From Microlunatus flavus (lineage in GTDB: Bacteria; Actinomycetota; Actinomycetes; Propionibacteriales; Propionibacteriaceae), in NCBI RefSeq assembly GCF_900110855.1, contig NZ_FOFA01000010.1:1-64000 (forward strand): a stretch of DNA of 64,000 bases, read 5' to 3'. Position 1 is the first letter of the stretch. The number at the start of each line of letters is the position of its first letter. The translations under genes and the position numbers were made by a program. Shown piece after piece: positions 17,042 through 26,363 of the stretch. Under the pieces are notes generated by a model. The model saw only the letters and a program-made list of their open reading frames with translations. It was not told the DNA's origin and did not search any database.

Positions 17042-17898
17042 GCCCGGGTGGACGCCAGCGCCTCGGCGCGCTCGACGACGTTGGTCAGCAGCATCGCCCG
17101 CGTCATCGGCCCGACACCACCGGGGACCGGCGCGACCCACGAGGCGACCTCGTGGACGCTCGCGTCGACGTCGCCCTGCAGGCCGGCGTCGGTCCGCGTG
17201 ATGCCGACGTCGACGCAGACCGCGCCCGGCTTGACCATCTCGGCCGTGAGCAGGCCGGGGCGGCCGGCCGCGGCGACGACGATGTCCGCGCGGCGCGTGT
17301 GCGCGGCCAGGTCGACCGTGCCGGTGTGGCACAGCGTCACGGTGGCGTTCTCGCTCTTGCGGGTCAGCAGCAGCCCGAGCGGGCGGCCGACCGTGGTCCC
17401 GCGGCCCACGACGCAGACCTCGGCCCCGGCGAGCTCGATGCCGTTGCGGCGCAGCAGCTCGACGATGCCGCGCGGCGTGCACGGCAGCGGCGCGGGCTCG
17501 CCGAGGACGAGGCGGCCGAGGTTGACCGGGTGGAGGCCGTCGGCGTCCTTGCCCGGGTCGACCAGCTCGAGGGCCCAGGCGTCGTCGAGCGCGCCGGGCA
17601 GCGGCAGCTGGACGATGAAGCCCGTGCACGCCGGGTCGTCGTTCAGCTCGCGGATGCGGCTCTCCAGCTCCGCCGCGCTGGTGGAGGCGGGCAGCTCGAC
17701 CTCGATCGAGGCGATGCCGACCTGCGCGCAGTCGCGGTGCTTGCCGCGGACGTAGGAGTGCGAACCCGGGTCGTCGCCGACCAGGACGGTGCCGAGCCCG
17801 GGCACGATGCCCTGCTCGGCGAGGGCGGCGACCCGCTCCTTGAGCTCGGCCTTGATGGTGGCGGCCAGCGCCTTGCCGTCGAGGATCTCTGCGGTCAT
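17038..17898 (-). CDS. folD: Bifunctional methylene-tetrahydrofolate dehydrogenase/cyclohydrolase
   Basis: The 286-residue enzyme converts 5,10-methylene-THF to 10-formyl-THF, the one-carbon donor used by PurN and PurH encoded immediately upstream. Family motifs are [17 protein letters not shown] with the catalytic-lysine region, [44 protein letters not shown] and [19 protein letters not shown] 17898 begins [16 protein letters not shown], the standard FolD start. A 38-bp gap separates it from the purH stop, so it is probably in the same transcript. Confidence 0.97.
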   Translation of the reverse strand: MTAEILDGKALAATIKAELKERVAALAEQGIVPGLGTVLVGDDPGSHSYVRGKHRDCAQVGIASIEVELPASTSAAELESRIRELNDDPACTGFIVQLPLPGALDDAWALELVDPGKDADGLHPVNLGRLVLGEPAPLPCTPRGIVELLRRNGIELAGAEVCVVGRGTTVGRPLGLLLTRKSENATVTLCHTGTVDLAAHTRRADIVVAAAGRPGLLTAEMVKPGAVCVDVGITRTDAGLQGDVDASVHEVASWVAPVPGGVGPMTRAMLLTNVVERAEALASTRA

Positions 17899-17936
17899 GG
17901 TTCTGCTCCCGTGGTCGAGGGGCTGGGTGAGCGGGC

Positions 17937-19547
17937 TCAGTGGAAGAAGTGGCGGGCGCCGGTGAGGTAGAGCGTCGCGCCGGCCTGGCGGGCGGCCTCG
18001 ACCACCGCGTCGTCGCGGACCGAGCCGCCCGGCTGCACGACGGCCCGGACCCCGGCCTCGAGCAGGATCTCCAGCCCGTCGGGAAAGGGGAAGAAGGCGT
18101 CGGACGCGGCCACCGAGCCGGCGGCGCGCTCCCCCGCCCGGCTGACGGCGAGGCGGCTGGAGTCGACCCGGTTGACCTGCCCCATGCCGATGCCGACGGA
18201 CGCGCCGCCGGAGGCGAGCAGGATCGCGTTCGACTTGACCGAGCGGCAGGCCTTCCACGCGAACTCGAGGTCGGCCAGGGTCGCGTCGTCGGCCGGCTCG
18301 CCGCAGGCGAGCGTCCAGCCCTCCCGGCCGTCGTGCGCGGCGTCGACCGTGTCGCGCTGCTGCAGCAGCAGGCCGCCGTCGATGCGACGGAACTCGGTCC
18401 CCTGCGCCGGCAGCGGGGCCACGACGAGGATGCGGATGTTCTTCTTGGCCTGCAGCACCTCGACCGCACCGTCGGCGTACGAGGGCGCCAGGATCACCTC
18501 CGTGAACACCTCGGCGACCTGCTGGGCCATCTCCACGCTGACCTCGGTGTTCGTGGCGATGACGCCGCCGAAGGCCGACACCGGGTCGCAGGCGTGCGCC
18601 TTGCGGTGCGCCTCGGCCACGTCCGCGCCGACGGCGATGCCGCACGGGTTGGCGTGCTTGATGATCGCCACGGCCGGCGCGCTGAAGTCGTACGCGGCCC
18701 GTCGTGCCGCGTCGGCGTCGACGTAGTTGTTGTAGGACATCTCCTTGCCGTGCAGCTGCTCGGCGCCGGCCAGGGAGCCCTCGGAGCCCGGCGAGCGGTA
18801 GAGCGCGGCGGCCTGGTGCGGGTTCTCGCCGTAGCGCAGCCCGGTCGCCTTGTCCCACGTCGCCCCGAGCCAGGCCGGGAAGCGGTGTCCTGAGCCTGTC
18901 GAAGGAGTGTCGCCCCCGCTGGAGTCGGTGAGCACGCTGCCCATCCAGCTGGCCACCGCGACGTCGTACGTCGCCGTGTGCACGAACGCCGCCGCCGCGA
19001 GGCGCTGGCGCTGCGCGAGGGTGGTGCCGCCCTCGTCGAGCGCCGCGAGGATGTCGCCGTACTGGTCCGGGGAGGTGAGCACCGCGACGTTCGCGTGGTT
19101 CTTGGCGCTGGCCCGGACCATCGCGGGCCCGCCGATGTCGATCTGCTCGATGCACTCCTCGGGCGTCGCGCCCGAGGCGACCGTCTGGGTGAACGGGTAG
19201 AGGTTGCTCACCAGCAGCTGGAACGGTGCGATGCCGAGCTCCTCGAGCTGGGCGCGGTGGGTGTCGAGCCGGAGGTCGGCCAGCAGGCCGGCGTGCACCT
19301 TCGGGTGCAGCGTCTTGACCCGCCCGTCGAGGCACTCGGGGAAGCCCGTCACGTCCTCCACCGCCGTCACGGGGAGCCCGGCGGCGGCGACGGTCTTGGC
19401 CGTCGAGCCGGTGGAGACGATCTCGACGCCGTGCTCGACCAGGGCGCGGGCCAGGTCGACCAGGCCGGTCTTGTCGTAGACGGAAACGAGGGCGCGCCGG
19501 ACGGCGACGCGCCCGGGTGCGGTGGTGGCTGCGGTTGCTTCGGTCAC
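17937..19547 (-). CDS. purH: AICAR formyltransferase / IMP cyclohydrolase
   Basis: The 536-residue protein catalyses the last two steps of IMP synthesis. The N-terminal MGS-like IMP cyclohydrolase domain contains [43 protein letters not shown] and [15 protein letters not shown]. The C-terminal AICARFT domain contains [27 protein letters not shown] and [12 protein letters not shown]. The connecting loop, about residues 212-223, reads [12 protein letters not shown] and is encoded by a copy of the CCTTCGACAGGCTCAGG repeat that keeps the frame. GTG 19547 overlaps the purN stop (GTGA). Confidence 0.97.
   Translation of the reverse strand: MTEATAATTAPGRVAVRRALVSVYDKTGLVDLARALVEHGVEIVSTGSTAKTVAAAGLPVTAVEDVTGFPECLDGRVKTLHPKVHAGLLADLRLDTHRAQLEELGIAPFQLLVSNLYPFTQTVASGATPEECIEQIDIGGPAMVRASAKNHANVAVLTSPDQYGDILAALDEGGTTLAQRQRLAAAAFVHTATYDVAVASWMGSVLTDSSGGDTPSTGSGHRFPAWLGATWDKATGLRYGENPHQAAALYRSPGSEGSLAGAEQLHGKEMSYNNYVDADAARRAAYDFSAPAVAIIKHANPCGIAVGADVAEAHRKAHACDPVSAFGGVIATNTEVSVEMAQQVAEVFTEVILAPSYADGAVEVLQAKKNIRILVVAPLPAQGTEFRRIDGGLLLQQRDTVDAAHDGREGWTLACGEPADDATLADLEFAWKACRSVKSNAILLASGGASVGIGMGQVNRVDSSRLAVSRAGERAAGSVAASDAFFPFPDGLEILLEAGVRAVVQPGGSVRDDAVVEAARQAGATLYLTGARHFFH
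18889..18907. repeat. Dispersed repeat copy inside purH coding sequence
   Basis: CCTGAGCCTGTCGAAGGAG is the same core unit as at 1320, 51419, 51451 and (inverted) 51518. Here it lies in the interdomain loop of PurH and encodes part of DTPSTGSGH without disturbing the frame. Confidence 0.8.
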
Positions 19548-20209
19548 TGGTCCCAGTGGACCTTCCTGCCGACCACGCGCCAGAGGCGGGTGACCAGCGC
19601 GTGGGTGGTGGCGACCAGCAGGTCGCGCTCGGCGGTCTTGATGCGTTCGTGGAGCGTCTCGACGGTGTCGTCGTCCTCGACGGGCACGACGGCCTGGTCG
19701 AGCACGACCCCGGTGTCGACGCCGGCGTCGACGAGGAAGACGGTCGCCCCCGTGAACCGCACCCCGTAGGCCAGCGCGTCGCGCGGGCCGTGCATGCCGG
19801 GGAAGGCGGGCAGGAGGGCGGGGTGGGTGTTGATCGTGCGGCCGCCGAACCGGGCCAGGAAGTCCTCGCCCAGCAGCTTCATGAAGCCGGCGCTGATCAC
19901 GAGGTCCGGCTCGTACGCGGCCACCCGCTCGGCGAGCGCGGCGTCCCAGGCCGCCCGCCCGGAACGGTCGGCGAGCGGGTGCACGAACGTCTCGACCCCG
20001 GCGGCAGCGGCCCGGTCCAGTCCGGCGACGCCGGGGCGGTCCGAGCCGACGGCGACCACGCGGGCGCCGTACGCGGGGTCGGCGGAGGCGTCGAGGAGCG
20101 CCTGGAGCAGCGTCCCGGTGCCGGAGAGGAGGACGACCAGGCGCGCGGGCCGGCGGCTGCCCGGCTCGGCGCCACGCAGGTCGGGCTCGGGCGCAGGCAC
20201 GGCCGCCAC
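19544..20209 (-). CDS. purN: Phosphoribosylglycinamide formyltransferase
   Basis: The 221-residue enzyme transfers formyl from 10-formyl-THF to GAR in purine synthesis. Motifs are [19 protein letters not shown], the folate-site region [36 protein letters not shown] with the catalytic Asn/His, and [18 protein letters not shown], whose Asp completes the active site. The first 20 residues are poorly conserved, so the true start may be a little downstream. It is translationally coupled to purH. Confidence 0.95.
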   Translation of the reverse strand: MAAVPAPEPDLRGAEPGSRRPARLVVLLSGTGTLLQALLDASADPAYGARVVAVGSDRPGVAGLDRAAAAGVETFVHPLADRSGRAAWDAALAERVAAYEPDLVISAGFMKLLGEDFLARFGGRTINTHPALLPAFPGMHGPRDALAYGVRFTGATVFLVDAGVDTGVVLDQAVVPVEDDDTVETLHERIKTAERDLLVATTHALVTRLWRVVGRKVHWDQ

Positions 20210-20239
20210 CCTACCGAGCGGGGCCGTCGGCCCCCGCGC

Positions 20240-21571
20240 TCACCGGGCCTCGAGCACCTCGGTCGCCTCGGCGTCACCGATCACCTCGGTCGCCTCGCCG
20301 TCCGGCGCCTCCGGCCCGAGGGCGTCCGCGTCGTCCGGGGCGGGACCGCGCAGGTGCCGCACGACCCCGACGACGGCGCCGGTCAGCATGCCCGACAGCC
20401 CCAGCGTGGTGCTGCTCATCACGAGCAGCGGGAGCAGCCGCGGGCCCAGCCCGGTCAGGCGGAGCGACCCGAGGTCGCCGCTGGTGGTCCAGGCCAGGCC
20501 GGTGAAGACGAGGGCGGCGGCGACGCCGGCGAGCCCGCCGAGCAGCGTCGTCGCGTCGACGCGGCGGACGGGGGCGCCACGCAGCGCCAGCAGGGCGGCG
20601 ACGGCCCCGGCGACGGCGCCCGACACCAGCCACCACAGCTGCAGCGTGCTGCCCGGCCCGGCGGCCGGCAGCGCGCCCAGCAGGGGCAGCCCCGGCAGCA
20701 CGCCGAGCGAGGTCGCCGCCGGGGCGACGACGGAACCGCTGCCCAGGCTGAAGCCGGCGCCGAGCGCGTACGAGCCGGACCAGACGAGGGCGTTGGGCAG
20801 CAGCGCCAGCTGGACGACGACGAGCAGCGCGGTGCCGAAGGAGCCCGCCTGCAGGGCGCTGCCGAGCGCGACGACACGGTCCCACCCGGCGACGAGCGCG
20901 AGGGCCAGCACCGCGGCGCCGGCGAGCAGGAGCACCCCCTGGGCCGCGGCGACCGCGCGGGGCAGGCCGCGCAGCGGGGCCGGCCACGACGAACCGATCG
21001 CCCGCCCGGAGCGGCGGGCGGCCCCGCCCCACGCCGCGACCAGCAGCACGAGCACCACCGCGGCCCAGCGGCCCGGCGCGCGCCACGGCTCGCCCAGGAA
21101 CACCGCGGTCGCCAGCACGGGCAGGGTGTGGGCGGTCGTGACGACCAGCGCCACCGCCAGCGGGCCGCTCGACCGGTCGGTGACACGGCGCACCGCGTAA
21201 CCGCCGAAGCGCCACAGCAGCGCCGCGCTCAGCACGGTCACGCCCCAGGGCACGAGGCTGACGTCGAGGCCGGCGACGGGCACGGGCACGCCGCAGGCGA
21301 GCAGCCAGAGCCGGGTGCCGAGCTCCAGGGCCGACGACAGCTCGGCGTCGTCACCCATGAGCCACCCGCACACCACCAGCCCGGTGACCACGAGCCACCC
21401 CACGGCGGCGGTCGCGAGGCCCCCGACCACGGCGGCGACCGGCCAGCTGACCGGGTCGACCTCGACGCGCTCGGTCTCCGTGACGGCCTCGGAGGCCTGC
21501 AGGACGAGCCTGCGCCGTTCGGCCGCGTCCGGGCGTCGGGGCGAGGTGAGCTGAGGGGTGGAAGAAGCCAT
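20240..21571 (-). CDS. DUF6350 (PerM-like) polytopic membrane protein
   Basis: The 443-residue protein has about ten to twelve hydrophobic segments, for example PVAAVVGGLATAAVGWLVVTGLVVCGWL and LLVVVQLALLPNALVW, and a short acidic C-terminus. The conserved WSGSYALGAGFSLGSGSVVAP region and the position next to purN identify the actinobacterial DUF6350 family, related to mycobacterial PerM, which is linked to cell division and persistence. ATG 21571 is selected. An upstream extension to 21691 lacks coding character. It is probably co-transcribed with purN, 30 bp away. Confidence 0.85.
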   Translation of the reverse strand: MASSTPQLTSPRRPDAAERRRLVLQASEAVTETERVEVDPVSWPVAAVVGGLATAAVGWLVVTGLVVCGWLMGDDAELSSALELGTRLWLLACGVPVPVAGLDVSLVPWGVTVLSAALLWRFGGYAVRRVTDRSSGPLAVALVVTTAHTLPVLATAVFLGEPWRAPGRWAAVVLVLLVAAWGGAARRSGRAIGSSWPAPLRGLPRAVAAAQGVLLLAGAAVLALALVAGWDRVVALGSALQAGSFGTALLVVVQLALLPNALVWSGSYALGAGFSLGSGSVVAPAATSLGVLPGLPLLGALPAAGPGSTLQLWWLVSGAVAGAVAALLALRGAPVRRVDATTLLGGLAGVAAALVFTGLAWTTSGDLGSLRLTGLGPRLLPLLVMSSTTLGLSGMLTGAVVGVVRHLRGPAPDDADALGPEAPDGEATEVIGDAEATEVLEAR

Positions 21572-21741
21572 GTCCGACCCATCGTTTCCCACCGGCGTAC
21601 GGCGACCGGGTCGAGACACGCGCGACCAGGGGTAAAGTTTGGTGGTCCTCGCCTGAGGTGGACCGACGCCCGGGCTCAGCACCGACGACACGTGGCGACG
21701 CGGTGTGCCCGCGACACGCCACGAGGAGCACGTTCCCCCCC

Positions 21742-23571
21742 ATGGCCGACGACCGATCCCCGTACAGCCCCCGACGAGCCTCGAGCCCCGGCTCGGACGA
21801 CGCGCCGGCCACCTCGGGCGCCGGCGGCTCCACCCCTGGCTCGAGCCCCACCTCCGGCTCGACGCCCACCCCGGGCTCGGCTCCCGGCACCGCGCCCGAC
21901 GCGGACCGCGCGGGCCGTTTCACCGAGGACGAGGCCCGCCCCATCTTCCGCGAGGACGCCGCGGACGCGGACGCCGCGACCGTCCGGACCCCGGCCGCGG
22001 AGCCGTCGACCGTCACGGGCGCCTCCGCCGCCGGCGCGACGGACGCACCGGCCGGGTCGGACGACCCGCACGCCTCGGACGCCGGCGACGGCTCCGACCT
22101 CCCGCCCGCACGCCGTCCCAGCCGCCTGAACTTCACCCCGCGGGCCCGGCCGGACGACGAGGACGCGACGACGCTCCTCCCCGCCACCACCGGCCGCGAC
22201 GCCACGAGCACGGTCGGTCACGACCCGGACGACCTCGACGACCTGGACGACGGCCCGCGCCGGCTGGGCCGCCGCGGCCGCATGGCGCTGCTGGCCGCCG
22301 CCGTCGTCGCGGTGATCGTGGTCGGGCTGGTCGTCGGCCGCGCCGTCCTCGGCGTGGGCGGCGAGCCGGGCGCGACCGGCGACCCCGGTGCGAGCAGCGC
22401 CAGCAGCTCGGCTGCCGGTACGCCCAGCGCCGCGGCCCTGCTCGACGACGCCTCGATGCTGACGCCCGAAGGTGCCCGCCCGACCGACCCGAAGCGCACC
22501 TGGACCGTCGGCGCCACGACCCGCGGCCCGGTCCCGGCCGGCTCCGGCCCGGCCTGCCTGGGCAGCGACCCGCTCGAGGGCGCGCCCACCCCGCAGCAGA
22601 CGATCTCGCGCACGCTCACGTCGGACGGCAACGAGGCGCGCAGCGCGCTGCACGTCGCCCAGGCCTACCAGACGCCGGCGGACGCGACGCAGGCCTTCGC
22701 CGTCACCGCCCGGGCGCTCGGCACCTGCTCGGTGCCCGGCGACTGGATCTTCACCGGCCGCGGCGTCACGGGCGTCGGCGACGAGTCGGCGGCCGTGGCC
22801 GTGCACTCCACCGCCGACGGCAAGACGACGCAGCACTGGGTCGTCGTGAGCCGTACGGGGCGCGCCGTCGACGTCCTGGACGCCTCCACCCCCGGCAAGA
22901 CCGCGCTCAACGTCAACAACGTGACGGCCAGCCTCGCCTCGGTCGTCGGTGCGCAGTGCTCCGCCGCCGGCGGCACCTGCCCCACCACCCCGGCCACCAC
23001 CGACGCCCCGCCGCCGGTGGGGGGCGACGAGCCCGGGTTCCTGGCGACCGGCGACCTGCCGCCCGCCGGCTCGAGCACCGCTCCCTGGGTCGGCACGCCG
23101 GTCGAGCCGCCGAGCGAGGACTTCACCGGCTCCCAGTGCGAGTCGGTCAACTGGTCGACCACGGCCGCCGCCGACCGGAGCTCGCGGGTCTACCTGCTGC
23201 AGGACGTGCCCGGGATCTTCGGGCTGAACGAGATCGTCCTGACGGCCCGGGACGAGGCCGGCGCGTCCAAGCTCGTCGACAAGGTCAAGAGCGACTGGGC
23301 GAGCTGCAAGGAGCGCAAGCTGACGGCCAGCGTCGACTCCCCCACCAAGGTCACCGGCGTCGCCACCGACGGCGCCAAGGTCGAGGGCTGGACGACCGAG
23401 GTCGAGCAGAAGGCGGGCAGCACCACGACCCGGTTCCGCGTCGGCGTCGCCGCCTCGGGCACCAAGGTCGCCTTCGTGTTCCTGAACCCGCAGAAGGGCC
23501 TCGACGTGGACTCCGACGACTGGAACGTCGTCGCCGTCCGCGCGGTGCAGCGGATGACCCAGCAGAGCTGA
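21742..23571 (+). CDS. Membrane-anchored protein with disordered acidic N-terminus and duplicated extracellular sensor-like domain
   Basis: The protein has 609 residues. Residues 1-180 are Ser/Pro/Thr/Asp-rich and probably cytoplasmic. One transmembrane helix (RMALLAAAVVAVIVVGLVVGRAVLG) lies at about residues 184-210. The outside part has two related domains of about 170 residues, each with a Cys pair: PACLGSDPLEG with ALGTCSVPG, and SQCESVNW with WASCKERK. They are joined by a Thr/Pro linker. The pattern recalls PknH-type extracellular sensor domains, without a kinase. I cannot name a ligand. ATG 21742 is chosen. The gene is divergent from DUF6350. Confidence 0.8.
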   Translation: MADDRSPYSPRRASSPGSDDAPATSGAGGSTPGSSPTSGSTPTPGSAPGTAPDADRAGRFTEDEARPIFREDAADADAATVRTPAAEPSTVTGASAAGATDAPAGSDDPHASDAGDGSDLPPARRPSRLNFTPRARPDDEDATTLLPATTGRDATSTVGHDPDDLDDLDDGPRRLGRRGRMALLAAAVVAVIVVGLVVGRAVLGVGGEPGATGDPGASSASSSAAGTPSAAALLDDASMLTPEGARPTDPKRTWTVGATTRGPVPAGSGPACLGSDPLEGAPTPQQTISRTLTSDGNEARSALHVAQAYQTPADATQAFAVTARALGTCSVPGDWIFTGRGVTGVGDESAAVAVHSTADGKTTQHWVVVSRTGRAVDVLDASTPGKTALNVNNVTASLASVVGAQCSAAGGTCPTTPATTDAPPPVGGDEPGFLATGDLPPAGSSTAPWVGTPVEPPSEDFTGSQCESVNWSTTAAADRSSRVYLLQDVPGIFGLNEIVLTARDEAGASKLVDKVKSDWASCKERKLTASVDSPTKVTGVATDGAKVEGWTTEVEQKAGSTTTRFRVGVAASGTKVAFVFLNPQKGLDVDSDDWNVVAVRAVQRMTQQS

Positions 23572-23625
23572 CGCTCGCCGCGGCGGTGCCGCACCGCCGT
23601 CGCGCGGGGCTGACGTCCGCCGTGG

Positions 23626-24016
23626 CTACGCGCGAGGCGCCGCGCCGGACGCCTGCGCGGCCGGGTCAGGCCGACGACGACGAAGGCGAGGGCGCCGAGG
23701 CCGACGAGGACGACCCCCGTCCACGTCCAGGTCGGGGCCACGAGCAGCGCCGTGCTCCCGCCGGACCACCGGCAGGTCGCGGTGGGCGGCAGGAACCCGT
23801 GCTCGAGCACCAGCTGCTCGTTGATCCGGTACGACGTGCTCCAGCGTCCGGTCGCGGCCTCGGCGCACGAGCCCAGCTCGCTGGACGCGGTCAGCCCCCG
23901 GCCTCGAGGACGTGGTAGCAGGAGTAGAGGTAGACCGCGAGGCCGAGGCCGAGGAGCGCGCCACCGACAGACCGCAGCCGTTCGCGCAGCACCCGGGCCC
24001 TCGTCCACCCCGTCAC
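23626..24016 (-). pseudogene. Small two-helix membrane protein gene, apparently frameshifted
   Basis: From GTG 24016 the frame reads VTGWTRARVLRERLRSVGG, a hydrophobic helix, then YSCYHVLEAGG and a stop at 23891. One base back (-1) at the GGGGG run near 23895-23899 the reading continues TASSELGSCAEAATGRW and ends with a second helix, TWTGVVLVGLGALAFVVVGL. A plausible C-terminal stop at 23626 is in yet another frame. Either this is one broken two-helix gene, a sequencing indel in the G-run, programmed slippage, or overlapping small genes. No family is recognised. Confidence 0.4.
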
Positions 24017-24080
24017 GTCTCGAGCATCGGGCGGCCCGACCGCCTGGGCCAGTACGCGTACGCCCCAGCCCGGCGCGCCC

Positions 24081-25313
24081 TCAGACCTTGAGGTCGCGGC
24101 GCCAGGCGCTGTAGCTGCCGATCCCGGCCGGCCGGGGCCGTACGAGCCACGGCCAGGGGTGGACCTCGACGGGCTCCAGCCGGGCGGCGCGCCGCCGCCA
24201 GCCGGGCACGTAGGTCCAGGTCGTGGCGAGGCTGCGGCCGACGAGCTCGGCGACGACGTCGCCGCGGCGCACCTCCAGCTCGCGGCGCCCCGCCAGCTCG
24301 CCGAGGGTCTGCGCCAGGAACACCAGCCGCTTGCCCGAGAGGCGCAGCCGGGCCAGCAGCGGCTCGTCGAAGACGAACACCGCCGGCCGGGACCCGTCGG
24401 CGGCCAGCGCCGGGTCGGCGTCGCCGAGGGACTCCGCCGTCAGCCACACCGCGTCTGCGCCACCGCCCTCGACCTGCTCAGGACCCGCCGGGATCGGGCC
24501 GCGGCTGAGGTCGGCCCGGTCGGCGACCGGGCGCAGGCGCGCCTCCGGCCAGTCCTCGATCGGGCAGGCGTCGCGCAGCGGGCAGCGCCGGCACAGCTGC
24601 GGCGCCCGCTTCTGCACCTGCCAGCGGCTGAACCCGTACGGCTTGCCGCTGCCGGTCCCGACCGTCCACTGCCACCCCAGGCCGTTGGCTGCGCGGGAGC
24701 CGTCGAGCAGGTGGACGAACATCTCCTGCTCGCCCTCCCGCCAGTCGCGCCCGGCCCGGACCGCCCACTGGGACGCGAGCCACATGCGGGTCTGGTTGAC
24801 GACCCAGCCCTGCTCGTGGAGCTCGTCGGTGACGAAGTCCATGCAGGCCATCTCCGAGTCCCAGGCCGGCCGGTGCCACGTCTCGCGGCCCTCGGTCGGG
24901 GACTGGTTGCGCACCGAGTCACGGAACCGTCGCCCGAGCCGCGCGTACACGTGACGGGCGTACTCCTGCCACAGCAGCTCGTCGCGGTAGCGCTTGCGGT
25001 CGAACGACGGCGCGCCCTGGACGGCGGCCCAGACGTCCGGCAGCGGCAGCAGCCCGTGGCGGATGTACGGCGACAGCCGGCTGGCGCCCCGGCGCTCCTC
25101 CGGCAGGACCGTGCTGCGCCGGTTCGCGTAGCCCTCGACGTCGAGGCCGACCAGCGCGGCGTCGGCTGCGGTCTGCCCGCCGTCGAACCCGCCCGCGCGT
25201 ACGCCGTCCGGCCCCTCGAGCGTCAGGTCGCCGAGGTGCTGCGCGACCCAGGCCTCGACGTCGCCCAGGCTCGCGCCGTCGACGGTGGACGGGGGCGTGG
25301 GCAGAAGAGGCAC
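24081..25313 (-). CDS. FAD-binding photolyase/cryptochrome-like protein
   Basis: The protein has about 410 residues. It resembles the C-terminal FAD-binding helical domain of photolyases: GGQTAADAAL, RRGASRLSPYIRHGLL, YRDELLWQEYARHVYARLG, WVVNQTRMWLASQW and WQWTVGTGSGKPYGFSRWQVQKRAPQLC. The usual N-terminal antenna-binding Rossmann domain is replaced by only about 60 residues, and a C-terminal domain of about 140 residues follows instead. Cys241, Cys244 and Cys250 (C-x2-C-x5-C) sit where an iron-sulfur or metal site could be. DNA repair or light sensing is inferred. GTG 25313 lies within a perfect inverted repeat (25299-25329). Confidence 0.75.
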   Translation of the reverse strand: MPLLPTPPSTVDGASLGDVEAWVAQHLGDLTLEGPDGVRAGGFDGGQTAADAALVGLDVEGYANRRSTVLPEERRGASRLSPYIRHGLLPLPDVWAAVQGAPSFDRKRYRDELLWQEYARHVYARLGRRFRDSVRNQSPTEGRETWHRPAWDSEMACMDFVTDELHEQGWVVNQTRMWLASQWAVRAGRDWREGEQEMFVHLLDGSRAANGLGWQWTVGTGSGKPYGFSRWQVQKRAPQLCRRCPLRDACPIEDWPEARLRPVADRADLSRGPIPAGPEQVEGGGADAVWLTAESLGDADPALAADGSRPAVFVFDEPLLARLRLSGKRLVFLAQTLGELAGRRELEVRRGDVVAELVGRSLATTWTYVPGWRRRAARLEPVEVHPWPWLVRPRPAGIGSYSAWRRDLKV

Positions 25314-25329
25314 AGGAGGTCTTCTGCCC
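25299..25329. promoter_or_regulatory. Perfect inverted repeat around the photolyase start codon
   Basis: GGGCAGAAG (25299-25307) and CTTCTGCCC (25321-25329) are perfect 9-bp arms with a 13-bp spacer. The spacer contains the GTG start of the minus-strand gene. On the plus strand it lies about 50 bp before the nucleotidyltransferase. It could be an operator serving both divergent genes or an mRNA hairpin hiding the start. Confidence 0.5.
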
Positions 25330-25376
25330 CCGACCTCCGCCGGGATGCCGGGCCCGCCGTGCGGGAGGATGCTGCC

Positions 25377-26204
25377 GTGCTGAGCGAGGAGCGGCTGGCC
25401 GCGCACGCCGAGCGCCTGGTCGCCGTGCCCGGCGTCGTCGGCGTGGTCCTGGGCGGCAGCCGCGCCCGCGGCGACGAGCAGGCCGGCTCCGACGTGGACC
25501 TCGGCCTGCTGTACCGCCCGCCGCTCGGCGTCGGCGCGCTGCGCGACCTCGCCGAGCAGGAGGCGGACGCGCGGCCGGGCGACGCCGGCAGCCCGGGCGA
25601 CTCCGTCACCGAACCCGGGGCCTGGGGTCCGTGGGTCGACGGCGGCGCGTGGCTGAGCGTCGAGCAGACCCCGGTCGACTGGCTCTACCGCGACCTCGAC
25701 CGCGTCGCCCGCTCGTCGGCCGACGCGCACGCCGGCCGGCTCGACTTCGCCTTCCAGGTCGGGCACCCGCTCGGCGTCAGCACGGTGGCGTACGCCGGCG
25801 AGCTCGCCCTGGCGCGCGTCCTGGCCGACCCCACCGGGGAGATCACGACGCTGCAGGCCGAGCTGCGGGTCTACCCCGACGCGCTCCGCGCCGCCGTCCT
25901 GGACCGGCTCGACGAGGCGCGCTTCCTGCTCGGCGCCGTCGGGAAGTCCGCGGGCCGGGGCGACGCCGCGTACGTGGCGGGGGTGCTGTTCCGGGTGGTC
26001 GGGCTGTGCGCGCACGCCGTGCACGCCCGCGCCGGCCGCTGGGTCGTCAACGAGAAGGGCCTGGTCGACCAGGCCGGCCGGCTGGCGACCGCGCCGGAAC
26101 GGTTCGCCGAGCGGGCGCACGGCGTCTTCGCGCTGGTCGGCCGGGACCCCGACGCCCTCCACCGCGCGGTCACCGAGGCCGCCGCGCTCGTCGACACCGT
26201 CTGA
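25377..26204 (+). CDS. Nucleotidyltransferase-domain protein
   Basis: The 275-residue protein starts with a Pol-beta-like NTase motif: VVLGGSRARGDEQAGSDVDLGLLYRPP, that is GS..RG..x9-10-D-x-D. A second aspartate may lie in TPVDWLYRDLDRV. The C-terminal half is helical with GVLFRVVGLCAHAVHARAGRWVVNEKGLVDQAGRL, resembling antibiotic nucleotidyltransferase-type helical domains. It would transfer an NMP to a small molecule or RNA; the substrate is unknown. GTG 25377 is preceded by GGGAGG with about 9 nt spacing. The gene is divergent from the photolyase-like gene. Confidence 0.8.
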   Translation: MLSEERLAAHAERLVAVPGVVGVVLGGSRARGDEQAGSDVDLGLLYRPPLGVGALRDLAEQEADARPGDAGSPGDSVTEPGAWGPWVDGGAWLSVEQTPVDWLYRDLDRVARSSADAHAGRLDFAFQVGHPLGVSTVAYAGELALARVLADPTGEITTLQAELRVYPDALRAAVLDRLDEARFLLGAVGKSAGRGDAAYVAGVLFRVVGLCAHAVHARAGRWVVNEKGLVDQAGRLATAPERFAERAHGVFALVGRDPDALHRAVTEAAALVDTV

Positions 26205-26264
26205 TTCCCCTGAGGGCCCCTGCTGCTGCTCCCCCGCCCCCGCACCCCTGCCCCGCCCCCGACG

Positions 26265-26327
26265 CACGAACCGCTGACTCCCGACCCCCGGATCGGCGTC
26301 CGGGATGTCGGGAGTCAGCGGTTCGTG
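26265..26327. terminator. Long perfect palindrome between convergent genes, family copy 1
   Basis: Arms of 21 bp (26265-26285 with 26307-26327), core CGAACCGCTGACTCCCGAC, are perfectly complementary. The 21-nt spacer itself contains CCGGA/TCCGG. The position between the nucleotidyltransferase and sucD stops suggests a bidirectional terminator. Related copies lie at 37481-37539 and 39008-39066, both also between convergent genes. Confidence 0.75.
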
Positions 26328-26363
26328 GTGCTGAGGGGCCCGCCGTGCAGGGCCCCGGTGGGC

